A program made the position numbers and the translations under genes. From positions 248,001 to 312,000 of the forward strand of contig NZ_CANLYL010000003.1 of the NCBI RefSeq assembly GCF_947495275.1: DNA of 64,000 nucleotides, in the 5' to 3' direction. Below are positions 54,181 to 63,385 of this stretch, piece after piece. The stretch is from an uncultured Roseobacter sp. (lineage in GTDB: Bacteria; Pseudomonadota; Alphaproteobacteria; Rhodobacterales; Rhodobacteraceae). The first letter of the stretch is position 1; each line of letters begins with the position of its first letter. The notes beneath the pieces are model-generated. The model saw nothing but the letters and a program-made list of their open reading frames with translations. It did no database searches and was not told the origin of the DNA.

Positions 54181-56817
54181 ATGACCGTCACGCCAATGAT
54201 GGCGCAATATCTCGAATTGAAAGCCGACTATTCGGACGCTTTGCTGTTTTACCGCATGGGCGATTTCTACGAGATGTTCTTTGATGATGCGGTCGCTGCG
54301 GCGCAGGCGCTCGACATCGCGCTGACCAAACGCGGCAAACATGACGGTGCTGATATTCCCATGTGCGGCGTTCCGGTGCATGCCGCCGAAGGCTATCTGT
54401 TGACGCTAATCCGCAAAGGTTTCCGTGTCGCGGTTTGCGAGCAGATGGAAAGTCCCGCTGAGGCGAAAAAGCGCGGATCCAAATCCGTTGTGAAACGCGA
54501 TGTTATGCGCCTGGTGACACCGGGCACACTGACCGAAGAAGCCCTTTTGGAAGCGCGCAGGCACAATTATCTCGCGGCATTTGCGGAAGTGCGCGATGCG
54601 CAGGCCCTGGCATGGGTCGATATCTCCACCGGTGCTTTCCATGTGATGCCCTTGACGGCTGTGCGTTTGGGTCCAGAGCTCGCCCGCCTGGCACCGTCGG
54701 AACTCATTGTTTCTGAAAGCAAAGAAGCTGAACTGCGTGACGTTGCCGAAGACTTTGGCATCGCTCTGACCGGAATTGCGCGATCGGCGTTTGACAGCAC
54801 CGGTGGCGAAAAGCGCCTTTGCGATCTTTTTGAGGTCGAAACGCTGGAAGCCTATGGCGCGTTTTCACGTGCCGAAATTGCCGCCATGGGTGCCATCATC
54901 CAATATCTGGAGATCACCCAGAAAGGCAATCTACCGCTTTTGCGCCCCCCTCAGAAAGAGGCAGAAAACCGAACCGTTCAAATTGACGCTGCAACTCGGC
55001 GCAACCTTGAGCTGACACAAGCGCTTTCAGGCGGTCGAGCGGGATCACTTCTCGGCGTTATCGACAAGACCGTGACCGCAGGGGGTGCCAGACTGCTGGA
55101 ACGTCGCCTGTCCAGCCCGTCGCGGATGTTGTCCGTCGTGCACGCAAGACTGAAAGCAGTGGGTTTCGCAGCGCATGAAATGGAGTTGCGACAAAAACTG
55201 CGTGAGCATCTGCGCAAGGTCCCAGATCTTGATCGTGCGTTATCGCGTTTGTCACTTGACCGGGGAGGACCACGCGATCTTGCAGCACTTCGAAACGGTC
55301 TTTCTGAAGCAGAATCCTTAAGTGAGGCGCTGGCGGACAGCGATTTGCCTCCGCTCCTGAGTGATGCTCGAAAAGACATGGTAGGCAATCGCGCTTTGAT
55401 CGACCTTCTGGATGCAGCCTTAGTCGCTGAACCACCGCTGCTGACGCGCGACGGCGGCTTCATCGCCCCCGGTCACGATGTGGACTTGGACGAAGCTCGT
55501 AAACTGCGTGACGAAGGCCGTGGCCTGATCGCACAGATGCAGGCAGATTTCGTCTCTAATACGGGGATTTCATCCCTTAAGATCAAGCACAACAATGTTT
55601 TGGGATATTTCATCGAAACACCGGCGACACACGCGGATAAGATGCTGTCCCCGCCCCTTTCGGAGACCTTCATCCACCGTCAGACAACAGCCAATCAAGT
55701 GCGCTTCACCACGGTGGAACTTTCAGAAATGGAAACCAAAATCCTCAACGCCGGTGCGCGCGCGCTGGAAATTGAAAAACGTCACTTCGAAGAGCTCCGC
55801 ACAACCGTCTTGGACAGGGCTGCGGATATTAATGAGGCCGCGAGCGGGCTTGCAGAAATAGACCTGAGCACCGCTCTGGCAGAGCTTGCAGTATTGGAAA
55901 ACTGGGGCGCGCCGAAAGTCGATGAAAGCCGCGCCTTCGACATCACCAAAGGGCGCCATCCGGTCGTTGAAAACGCACTCAAATCCGGAACAAATGAGCC
56001 CTTTATCGCAAACGACTGCGATCTGAGCGCTGATGATAAAGCCGCCAAGGTCTGGCTTCTGACCGGTCCCAACATGGCCGGGAAGTCCACGTTTCTGCGT
56101 CAGAATGCGATTATCGCGATACTGGCGCAAATGGGCAGTTTTGTGCCCGCTGAGACTGCCCATATCGGGTTGGTCAGTCAGGTTTTCAGCCGCGTTGGTG
56201 CTTCAGATGATCTGGCACGGGGACGATCCACTTTTATGGTTGAAATGGTCGAAACAGCGGCAATCCTGAATCAAGCTGACGACCGTGCATTGATTATTCT
56301 GGACGAGATTGGCCGCGGCACAGCCACTTATGATGGGTTGTCCATTGCCTGGGCCACGTTGGAACACCTGCATGATGCCAACCGTAGCCGCGCTCTGTTT
56401 GCCACGCATTATCATGAGATGACCGCACTGGCCGGTAAATTGGATGGGGTCGAAAACGCAACTGTGGCGGTGAAGGAGTGGGAGGGCGAGGTCATCTTCC
56501 TGCATGAAGTGCACAAAGGGGCGGCGGATCGGTCTTACGGCGTTCAGGTGGCGCAGCTGGCCGGACTGCCGCCTGCCGTGATCGCGCGGGCACGCGTGGT
56601 TCTCGACGCCTTGGAAAAAGGGGAACGCGAAGGCGGCGCAACGCAGAAAACGCTGATTGACGATTTGCCGTTGTTTTCCGCAGTCGCCACGTCACCACCC
56701 CCCAAATCAAAATCCTCAGCCGTCGAGGACGCGCTGACTGATATCCACCCAGACGAGCTCACGCCGCGAGAAGCGTTGGAGATGCTCTATAAATTGAAAG
56801 AGGCCGCCAAATCCTGA
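54181..56817 (+). CDS. mutS: DNA mismatch repair protein MutS
   Basis: Recognises mismatches and starts repair. The 878-residue protein has the mismatch-binding FYRMGDFYEMFFDDA near residues 22-36 (Phe-x-Glu: FYEMF). The connector, core and clamp domains follow, then Walker A TGPNMAGKSTFLRQNA near 637, the signature region GRSTFMVEMVETAAIL and Walker B ALIILDEIGRGTATYDG. C-terminal tail DELTPREALEMLYKLK for tetramer contact. Normal length. mutL is not in the window. Confidence 0.97.
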   Translation: MTVTPMMAQYLELKADYSDALLFYRMGDFYEMFFDDAVAAAQALDIALTKRGKHDGADIPMCGVPVHAAEGYLLTLIRKGFRVAVCEQMESPAEAKKRGSKSVVKRDVMRLVTPGTLTEEALLEARRHNYLAAFAEVRDAQALAWVDISTGAFHVMPLTAVRLGPELARLAPSELIVSESKEAELRDVAEDFGIALTGIARSAFDSTGGEKRLCDLFEVETLEAYGAFSRAEIAAMGAIIQYLEITQKGNLPLLRPPQKEAENRTVQIDAATRRNLELTQALSGGRAGSLLGVIDKTVTAGGARLLERRLSSPSRMLSVVHARLKAVGFAAHEMELRQKLREHLRKVPDLDRALSRLSLDRGGPRDLAALRNGLSEAESLSEALADSDLPPLLSDARKDMVGNRALIDLLDAALVAEPPLLTRDGGFIAPGHDVDLDEARKLRDEGRGLIAQMQADFVSNTGISSLKIKHNNVLGYFIETPATHADKMLSPPLSETFIHRQTTANQVRFTTVELSEMETKILNAGARALEIEKRHFEELRTTVLDRAADINEAASGLAEIDLSTALAELAVLENWGAPKVDESRAFDITKGRHPVVENALKSGTNEPFIANDCDLSADDKAAKVWLLTGPNMAGKSTFLRQNAIIAILAQMGSFVPAETAHIGLVSQVFSRVGASDDLARGRSTFMVEMVETAAILNQADDRALIILDEIGRGTATYDGLSIAWATLEHLHDANRSRALFATHYHEMTALAGKLDGVENATVAVKEWEGEVIFLHEVHKGAADRSYGVQVAQLAGLPPAVIARARVVLDALEKGEREGGATQKTLIDDLPLFSAVATSPPPKSKSSAVEDALTDIHPDELTPREALEMLYKLKEAAKS

Positions 56818-56851
56818 CGGCCTTCTTTCGATTTCAGTGCTGATGAAACCC

Positions 56852-57415
56852 TCAGCCAGCAGGCGTTGAAGATACGCCAACCTGAGCCGGACGCAGCAAA
56901 CGATCGTGTAGCATGAAGCCTTCGGCTGCAACCTGAATGATATCGCCCGCTTTCGTGCCCGGAACGGGTGCTTCGAACATCGCTTGATGGTGCTGCGGGT
57001 CGAACCGGTCACCCACCTCAGGCGCAATGATCTCAATCCCATGCTTCTTGAAAACGCTCAGAAGCTCGCGCATCGTCAGCTGAATGCCTTCGATCAGCGC
57101 GCTGTTGGTCTCCTTCTGCTCATCCGTGATGGTTTCCAACGCGCGTTTCATGTTGTCATAAACCGGCAACATGTCCCGCGACAGTTTGGAGCCGCCATAG
57201 TTTTCGGCCTCACGGCGGTCACGGTCAGACCGTTTGCGCGCGTTTTCCGCATCTGCCAATGCACGCATGAAGCGATCACGCAATTCATCACGTTCAGCGC
57301 GCAACTGGTCCAGCTCCAGCGCTTCGTCGTCAATTTCTTCCATCGCTTCCGCAAAAGCTTCGGCTTCCGCATCTTCGATATCGTCCAGAAACTCTTCGTT
57401 CTTGGGCTCTGCCAT
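56852..57415 (-). CDS. grpE: Nucleotide exchange factor GrpE
   Basis: Exchanges ADP for ATP on DnaK. The 187-residue protein has a long N-terminal acidic helix and coiled coil (about residues 10-60), then LLPVYDNMKRAL and the C-terminal beta domain with VGDRFDPQHHQAMFEAP. Nine bases after hrcA. Together with dnaKJ (46 kb away) it completes the Hsp70 system in this window. Confidence 0.95.
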   Translation of the reverse strand: MAEPKNEEFLDDIEDAEAEAFAEAMEEIDDEALELDQLRAERDELRDRFMRALADAENARKRSDRDRREAENYGGSKLSRDMLPVYDNMKRALETITDEQKETNSALIEGIQLTMRELLSVFKKHGIEIIAPEVGDRFDPQHHQAMFEAPVPGTKAGDIIQVAAEGFMLHDRLLRPAQVGVSSTPAG

Positions 57416-57424
57416 AGTTCACCT

Positions 57425-58489
57425 CTAGCTCCGGTCCGAAATCAGCTTTCCGACCAGCTGTGCCGTGTAATTCACAATCGGCACAATGCGTCCATAATTC
57501 AGTCTCGTCGGACCAATGACACCAACCGCGCCAATGATCTTTCGATCAGCGTTCATATATGGGGAAACCACCAGAGAGGAACCCGAAAGTGAAAAAAGTT
57601 TGTTCTCAGAACCAATAAAAATGCGCACACCGTCGCCTTCTTCAGCAAGTTCGAGGAATTCTGCGATATCACGTTTGCGTTCAAGGTCATCAAACAGGCG
57701 TCTGATGCGCTCCAAATCTTCGGTCTCGCCATCTTCGCTCAGCAGATTCGACCGCCCCCGGACAATCAACCGTTCGATCTGATCGCCCTCACCTTCCCAA
57801 ACAGCAAGCCCGCTTTCGACCAGATCCTGCGCCAGCGAATCAATTTCCTGACGGCGGTTCCGAATCTCGATTTGAACCGTGTTTTGAACTTCGCCGAGCG
57901 TCTTACCTTCGATCAGCGCGTTGAGGAAATTGGCTGCCTCGCGCATCGAGCTCGGTGTCTGCCCGGCGGGTGGTGTGAAAAGCCGGTTTTCCACGTGGCC
58001 ATCGGCAAAGACCAGAACGACAAGCGCACGGTCATGAGACAGAGAGACGAACTCAATGTGCTTGATGGGCGCTTCGCGCTTTGGCGTCAGAACAAGGGAT
58101 GCGCCATGCGTCACGCCCGACAACGCGGATCCGACACGATCCAGCAGGCCACTGACATCCTGCTCGTTCGAGCCCAGCGTCGCGTCGATTTTCTCGCGGT
58201 CTGTTTCATCCGGGTTGCCAATTTCCAGCAACCCGTCAACAAACATGCGCAACCCAAGTTGCGTGGGTATCCGCCCGGCACTGACATGCGGGCTGTCAAG
58301 CAGACCGAGATATTCAAGATCCTGCATCACATTGCGGATCGTCGCGGCGCTCACCTTCTCACTGAAATCCCGCGTCAGCGTACGCGATCCAACAGGCGTG
58401 CCGTCCTCAAGATACCCCTCCACCACGCGGCGGAAGACTTCGCGCGAACGCTCATTCATCTCCCCAAGAATTTTTGGCACATCATTCAT
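57425..58489 (-). CDS. hrcA: Heat-inducible transcription repressor HrcA
   Basis: Repressor of chaperone operons, binding CIRCE elements. The 354-residue protein has the N-terminal winged helix (SREVFRRVVEGYLEDGTPVGSRTLTR, then ATIRNVMQDLEYLGLLDSPHVSAGRIPT), a GAF-like core and the C-terminal KIIGAVGVIGPTRLNYGRIVP. Two-gene unit with grpE. No CIRCE element is present upstream of hrcA or dnaK in this window, so its target (typically groESL) must be elsewhere. Confidence 0.96.
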   Translation of the reverse strand: MNDVPKILGEMNERSREVFRRVVEGYLEDGTPVGSRTLTRDFSEKVSAATIRNVMQDLEYLGLLDSPHVSAGRIPTQLGLRMFVDGLLEIGNPDETDREKIDATLGSNEQDVSGLLDRVGSALSGVTHGASLVLTPKREAPIKHIEFVSLSHDRALVVLVFADGHVENRLFTPPAGQTPSSMREAANFLNALIEGKTLGEVQNTVQIEIRNRRQEIDSLAQDLVESGLAVWEGEGDQIERLIVRGRSNLLSEDGETEDLERIRRLFDDLERKRDIAEFLELAEEGDGVRIFIGSENKLFSLSGSSLVVSPYMNADRKIIGAVGVIGPTRLNYGRIVPIVNYTAQLVGKLISDRS

Positions 58490-58600
58490 ATCGGTATCCT
58501 ACCTGCCTGCGCATAAAAGCATAAGGGGGTGAGAATTCAATCGGGGTTGCATCCCTTGGGCTCAGAGCGGTATCGGGGGGTATCAAGCAAAGGATATGTC

Positions 58601-59314
58601 ATGCGCCCTTCAGGTCGAGCTTTAGATGAAATGCGTTCTGTGGTGATTGAGACAAGTTTCACCAAACACGCCGAAGGGTCCGCCCTGATCAAGATGGGTG
58701 ATACCCATGTGTTGTGCACAGCCACGATCGAGGACCGCGTGCCGCCTTTCATCAAAGGATCGGGTCTTGGCTGGGTCACAGCCGAATACGGCATGCTGCC
58801 ACGTGCCACCAGCACGCGCATGCGCCGCGAAGCGGCCGCTGGCAAGCAAGGTGGAAGAACCGTTGAAATTCAAAGGCTTATTGGCCGCGCCCTGCGCGCA
58901 GGCGTTGATCGGGTGGCCTTGGGCGAGCGTCAGATCACCGTAGACTGCGATGTCTTGCAGGCGGACGGCGGCACACGCTGCGCCTCAATCACAGGCGGCT
59001 GGGTTGCGCTGCGACTTGCTGTTAACAAGCTGATGAAAGCGGGCGATGTGATCAGCGACCCCATGGTTGATCCCGTTGCCGCCATCAGTTGTGGCATCTA
59101 TGCCGGTCAACCCGTGCTGGATCTTGATTATCCCGAAGACTCAGAAGCCGGTGTTGACGGAAATTTTATCATGACCGGCTCACATAAGCTGATCGAAGTC
59201 CAAATGAGCGCCGAAGGTTCGGTATTCTCCCGGAATCAAATGGACGCCTTGATGGACCTCGCCGAAAAAGGCGTCTCGGAATTGGCCGAAGCCCAGAAAG
59301 CTGCCGCTGCATGA
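58601..59314 (+). CDS. rph: Ribonuclease PH
   Basis: Phosphorolytic 3'-exonuclease that trims tRNA precursors. The 237-residue protein begins [19 protein letters not shown] and has [36 protein letters not shown] and [12 protein letters not shown], with the phosphate-binding Arg in [19 protein letters not shown] precedes the ATG at 58601; an upstream in-frame start is not supported. Overlaps rdgB by four bases (ATGA) and diverges from hrcA. Confidence 0.96.
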   Translation: MRPSGRALDEMRSVVIETSFTKHAEGSALIKMGDTHVLCTATIEDRVPPFIKGSGLGWVTAEYGMLPRATSTRMRREAAAGKQGGRTVEIQRLIGRALRAGVDRVALGERQITVDCDVLQADGGTRCASITGGWVALRLAVNKLMKAGDVISDPMVDPVAAISCGIYAGQPVLDLDYPEDSEAGVDGNFIMTGSHKLIEVQMSAEGSVFSRNQMDALMDLAEKGVSELAEAQKAAAA

Positions 59315-59922
59315 CACGTAAGTTCGACGGTAAACGCATTCTGGTCGCGACTCATAACGCGGGCAAACTGGACGAAATGCGCCAGCTGTTTGAACCCTAT
59401 GGCGTCGAAGTTGTCGGGGCGGCAGAAATGCATTTGTCGGAACCCGAGGAAACAGAAACAACATTTGTCGGTAACGCCCGCATCAAGGCACGCGCCGCTG
59501 TTCTGGCTACTGGATTACCAGCGCTGGCGGATGATTCCGGTATCGAAGTCGAAGCGCTGGATGATCAGCCCGGCGTTTACACTGCGGATTGGGCTGAAAC
59601 GCCCGCTGGTCGCGATTTCATTATGGCGATGACCAAGACGCATTCGCTGCTTGAAGAAAAACAAGCAGCCCATCCCCGGCGCGCCCGTTTCCGCGCCACT
59701 TTCGTTTTGGCCTGGCCTGATGGGCATGATGAAGTGTTCGAAGGCAAGGTGAACGGCTCGCTGGTCTGGCCCATTCGTGGGGAGGTCGGCCACGGCTATG
59801 ACCCCATGTTTCAGCCCGACGGGTATGACATCACTTTTGCGGAAATGGACCCGGCGGAGAAAAACCGGATCAGCCATCGTGCGGATGCCTTCACAAAACT
59901 GATCGCAGGGTGTTTTGGCTGA
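59311..59922 (+). CDS. rdgB: Non-canonical purine NTP pyrophosphatase RdgB/HAM1
   Basis: Hydrolyses XTP and ITP to keep deaminated purines out of DNA and RNA. The 203-residue protein has the N-terminal [50 protein letters not shown] and [10 protein letters not shown], all family signatures. Overlaps rph and hemW at its two ends, so rph-rdgB-hemW is one operon. Confidence 0.95.
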   Translation: MTRKFDGKRILVATHNAGKLDEMRQLFEPYGVEVVGAAEMHLSEPEETETTFVGNARIKARAAVLATGLPALADDSGIEVEALDDQPGVYTADWAETPAGRDFIMAMTKTHSLLEEKQAAHPRRARFRATFVLAWPDGHDEVFEGKVNGSLVWPIRGEVGHGYDPMFQPDGYDITFAEMDPAEKNRISHRADAFTKLIAGCFG

Positions 59923-61072
59923 AGATTGGGAAAACGGTGGTTTCGGTCTGTATCTTCATTGGCCGTTCTGTGAGGCGAAATGCCCCTACTGCGATTTCAA
60001 CAGCCATGTGTCCCGCGAAATCGATCAATCGGCCTGGTGCGAAGCCTACCTGACGGAACTGGCGCGCGCGGCCAGGGAAACACCGGGACGCGTGCTCAGG
60101 TCGGTTTTCTTCGGCGGGGGCACACCAAGCCTGATGGCCCCGGATACGGTCGCACGCATCATCGAAAGAATCCGGGCCTTGTGGCCTTGTGCGAACGATC
60201 TGGAAATCACGCTGGAGGCCAACCCAAGCTCTGTCGAAGCGCATAAGTTCCGGGATTTTCGTGAAGGTGGGGTCAATCGCATCTCCATGGGCATCCAGGC
60301 GTTGAACGATACGGATTTGAGCCGCCTTGGCAGGTTGCACAGCGCCGATGAAGCCATGAAGGCATTTGATATTGCCCGCAGCACCTTTGAGCGCGTCAGT
60401 TTTGACTTGATCTATGCCCGCCAGAGTCAATCGTTAAAGGACTGGGAGGACGAACTGAAGCAGGCTCTCTCCATGGCTGTTGACCACTTGTCGCTTTATC
60501 AGCTGACCATTGAACAAGGCACCGCCTTCGGTGACCGGTATAATGCGGGAAAACTGAAAGATCTGCCTGATGACGATCTTGGTGCGGACCTCTTTGAACT
60601 GACGCAGGATATTTGCGGTGCTCATGGCATGCCCGCCTATGAGGTTTCCAATCATGCCCGTGACGGTGCACAATCGAGGCATAACCTGATCTACTGGCGG
60701 TACGGCGACTATGTGGGGATCGGACCCGGCGCCCATGGTCGGATCACGAGAAACGGGCAGCGGTGGGCAACCGAGTGTTTTTCCAACCCGGCCCGTTGGC
60801 TGCATTCCGTGGCGACCAATGCTGCCGAGAAGCCGCGCGCGCCGCTGACTAAATCAGATCAATCTGTCGAATTTCTGCTGATGGGTCTCCGCCTCAAAGA
60901 GGGTATTGATCCTGAGCGGTATGAAAAACTGTCCGGCACGGCACTACCGACCAGCAAGATCGAAGAATTGGTCAAACTCGGTATGATTCATGAGAAAGAT
61001 AAGAGGTTAATCGTTTCAAAACAAGGGTTTACAGTTTTAAACGCCGTGGTGTCCAAATTGCTGGAATCCTAG
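59915..61072 (+). CDS. hemW: Radical SAM haem chaperone HemW (coproporphyrinogen oxidase-like)
   Basis: A 385-residue radical SAM protein. The cluster motif is CEAKCPYC (CxxxCxxC) near residues 19-26. FFGGGTPSLM follows, then the SAM- and substrate-related EANPSSVEAHKFRDFREGG and RISMGIQALND. It resembles HemN but lacks the extra N-terminal region; HemW is thought to deliver haem rather than oxidise coproporphyrinogen. It starts at TTG, eight bases inside rdgB; no suitable ATG exists. Converges with parB (four-base overlap). Confidence 0.93.
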   Translation: MAEDWENGGFGLYLHWPFCEAKCPYCDFNSHVSREIDQSAWCEAYLTELARAARETPGRVLRSVFFGGGTPSLMAPDTVARIIERIRALWPCANDLEITLEANPSSVEAHKFRDFREGGVNRISMGIQALNDTDLSRLGRLHSADEAMKAFDIARSTFERVSFDLIYARQSQSLKDWEDELKQALSMAVDHLSLYQLTIEQGTAFGDRYNAGKLKDLPDDDLGADLFELTQDICGAHGMPAYEVSNHARDGAQSRHNLIYWRYGDYVGIGPGAHGRITRNGQRWATECFSNPARWLHSVATNAAEKPRAPLTKSDQSVEFLLMGLRLKEGIDPERYEKLSGTALPTSKIEELVKLGMIHEKDKRLIVSKQGFTVLNAVVSKLLES

Positions 61073-61971
61073 GACCCGCTCAGTATCCGACACAATTCAT
61101 CAAGCTCTTCCAAAGACTTATAGTGCACGGTCATTTGCCCTGCCTCCTGCCCCGGCTTGTGATTGAGGTTCACTTTCATTCCCAATGTGGCGGACAAATC
61201 GCCCTCAAGGGCCTTGGTATCCGCGTCTTTTTGGTCGGGTCCTGAGCCGGCAGGATTTTTTCCAGAAGTGCCGCCAGCGTCGGGATCTTGCTCTTTTTTA
61301 AGCAATGCCTCTGCCGCCCGTACCGATAACCCGCCTTTGATAATCTGCTGAGCGAGCCTCAAAGGATCTTGCGACGTGACCAGCGTTCGCGCATGGCCAG
61401 CGCTCAGCTCGCCTTTCCGGACGAGCTCAAGCACAGTATCCGGCAAATTCAACAGCCGTAAAAGATTTGCGATATGGCTTCTGCTCTTACCCAGCGCTTC
61501 GGCCATTTTTTCCTGCGTGTGACCAAATCGGTCCATCAGCTGGCGATAGCCTGCGGCCTCTTCGATGGGATTGAGGTCCGCCCGTTGAATATTCTCGATA
61601 ATCGCAACTTCGAGCACTTCAACGTCGGAAAAGGATCGAACGATGACCGGAAGATCATGCAGCTTTGCCATTTGGGCCGCGCGCCAACGCCGCTCACCAG
61701 CTACAATCTCGTACCGGTCACCTGCAATTGCACGCACGATCAGCGGCTGAATAACACCTTTTTCCCGAATGGATGACGCCAGATCATCCAGATCGCCTTC
61801 AGCAAATCGTTTACGCGGCTGTTCGGGATTGGGGGTAATTTGTTCGATGGGGATCAAGCGCTCTGTCGCAGACAGCCCCGCGCTCGCAGTCTTTTCTGTC
61901 TCCGCAACATCAGCCATCAAGGCGGATAAGCCCCTGCCTAATCCACGTTTGCGATCAACCCCACCTGCCAT
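61069..61971 (-). CDS. parB: Chromosome partitioning protein ParB
   Basis: Binds parS and spreads to form the partition complex. The 300-residue protein has the N-terminal ParA-contacting KRGLGRGLSALM, the CTP-binding ParB/Srx motifs GERRWRAAQMA and ENIQRADLNPIEEAAGYRQL, and the HTH KMAEALGKSRSHIANLLRLL. The C-terminal dimerisation domain has a Gln/Glu-rich linker. Nine bases after parA. Its cognate parS site is within rsmG in this window. Confidence 0.96.
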   Translation of the reverse strand: MAGGVDRKRGLGRGLSALMADVAETEKTASAGLSATERLIPIEQITPNPEQPRKRFAEGDLDDLASSIREKGVIQPLIVRAIAGDRYEIVAGERRWRAAQMAKLHDLPVIVRSFSDVEVLEVAIIENIQRADLNPIEEAAGYRQLMDRFGHTQEKMAEALGKSRSHIANLLRLLNLPDTVLELVRKGELSAGHARTLVTSQDPLRLAQQIIKGGLSVRAAEALLKKEQDPDAGGTSGKNPAGSGPDQKDADTKALEGDLSATLGMKVNLNHKPGQEAGQMTVHYKSLEELDELCRILSGS

Positions 61972-61980
61972 TTTTGCCCC

Positions 61981-62790
61981 CTATGCAGCCTTTACACTGT
62001 TTCTGCTCAATACTTCACGCGCCAGCAGCCGATATGCCTGGGCCCCTTTTGAGGCGGTGTCATAGGTCAAGACCGGCATCGCAAATGATGGCGCCTCGCT
62101 GACCCGAACGTTCCTTGGAATACGGGTTTCAAAAACCAGCTCCCCAAGATTATCGCGCGCGTCCTGTTCAACCTGTAAAGACAAGTTGTTGCGTCGGTCA
62201 TACATGGTCAACACAATACCTTCGATCCGCAGGTCTTTATTTCCACTTTGTCTGACTTCACGAATGGTCAACATGAGTTGTGACAGACCTTCCAAGGCGA
62301 AGAATTCGCTCTGAAGCGGCACCAGCACAGAATGCGACGCGATCATCGCATTGACCGTCAACAGATTCAGGGAAGGCGGACAATCTATCAGGATGTAATC
62401 CAGCTGAAAATCATCCATCGCGGTCTGGCGTAATGCATCATGCAACAAGAAGCTGCGTTTCTCGTTTGAAATCAACTCTATATCCGCCGAACTCAGATCA
62501 ACTGTCGCCGGAACAATCATCAACCCTGGCGTCACTGTCGGCAGAACAACCGTTTTCAGATCGATATCTTCCAACAGAAGCTCATAAGTCGTGAATTCTC
62601 GATCTTCTACATCGATACCCAACCCCGTCGACGCATTTCCTTGCGGATCCAAATCTACAACCAGCACGCGCTTGCCTGCTTCAGCCAATGCAGCAGCCAA
62701 ATTAATCGTCGTCGTGGTCTTTCCAACGCCACCTTTCTGATTTGCCACCGCTATAATTTTTGGGCCATCTGGGCGGGAAAAGTCAGGCAC
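61981..62790 (-). CDS. parA: Chromosome partitioning ATPase ParA (Soj family)
   Basis: ATPase that segregates ParB-parS complexes. The 269-residue protein begins with PDFSRPDGPKIIAVANQKGG, where the deviant Walker A is KGGVGKTT; Walker A' and B are DLDPQGNASTGLG and DYILIDCPPSLNLL. The GTG at 62790 is preceded by AAGGA eight bases upstream and gives the usual N-terminus; a TTG seven codons upstream is less likely. It overlaps rsmG by eight bases. Confidence 0.95.
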   Translation of the reverse strand: MPDFSRPDGPKIIAVANQKGGVGKTTTTINLAAALAEAGKRVLVVDLDPQGNASTGLGIDVEDREFTTYELLLEDIDLKTVVLPTVTPGLMIVPATVDLSSADIELISNEKRSFLLHDALRQTAMDDFQLDYILIDCPPSLNLLTVNAMIASHSVLVPLQSEFFALEGLSQLMLTIREVRQSGNKDLRIEGIVLTMYDRRNNLSLQVEQDARDNLGELVFETRIPRNVRVSEAPSFAMPVLTYDTASKGAQAYRLLAREVLSRNSVKAA

Positions 62791-63385
62791 GTTTGATATC
62801 CTTAACCTCAAGCACGGCGGAGTCGTCGTTGGTTTTACTTTTATGCGCTACAACATCAAAAGACCACGACCGACGTGCGTCTTCGACCTCTTTTTCCCAA
62901 GATGCGCCCTTGAGGAAAATGGCATGACCATCCGCTTTCAGGTGGCGGTAAGCATATCCCAGAAGGTTGTTTAAATCGGCCAAGGCGCGCGCTGAAAGAA
63001 TGTCGGCATTCAATGGGTCGATTGCCTCAACACGCGACGCAACAACCTTCGATGACAATCCGAGTTCGCGAATGACGGTCCGCAGGAAGGTGGCCTTTCT
63101 TGCATCACTTTCCACCAGGATCACAACTCGACTGGGTTGCATTTCCAGTGCGAGAATTGCGACAACCAAACCAGGCAAGCCACCGCCGCTACCAATATCA
63201 GCCCAAGCATCGCCATGACCTGCAATCTGATAAATCTGGGCCGAATCCCAAATGTGTCGATCCCAAAGCACATCAACGCTTGCCTTCGAAACCAAATTTA
63301 TCGTCGGATTCCACTTGGTTAGCAAATCATGGTATGTTTGAAGCCTTGTGAATGTTTCACGTGAAACATCAATGTCAAAACTCAT
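62783..63385 (-). CDS. rsmG: 16S rRNA (guanine-N7)-methyltransferase
   Basis: Methylates G527 of 16S rRNA. The 200-residue protein has WNPTINLVSK near residue 25, the SAM motif DIGSGGGLPGLVVAIL near 65, and ARALADLNNLL, all RsmG (GidB) hallmarks. ATG at 63385 overlaps the mnmG stop in TGATG. A perfect parS site is embedded in codons 6-11 of the gene, where it encodes VSRET. Operon mnmG-rsmG-parA-parB. Confidence 0.96.
   Translation of the reverse strand: MSFDIDVSRETFTRLQTYHDLLTKWNPTINLVSKASVDVLWDRHIWDSAQIYQIAGHGDAWADIGSGGGLPGLVVAILALEMQPSRVVILVESDARKATFLRTVIRELGLSSKVVASRVEAIDPLNADILSARALADLNNLLGYAYRHLKADGHAIFLKGASWEKEVEDARRSWSFDVVAHKSKTNDDSAVLEVKDIKRA
63353..63368. promoter_or_regulatory. 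parS centromere site
   Basis: TGTTTCACGTGAAACA, a perfect 16-base palindrome identical to the conserved bacterial parS. It lies inside the rsmG coding region, 560 bases from parA. Chromosomal ParB loads here. Confidence 0.95.
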
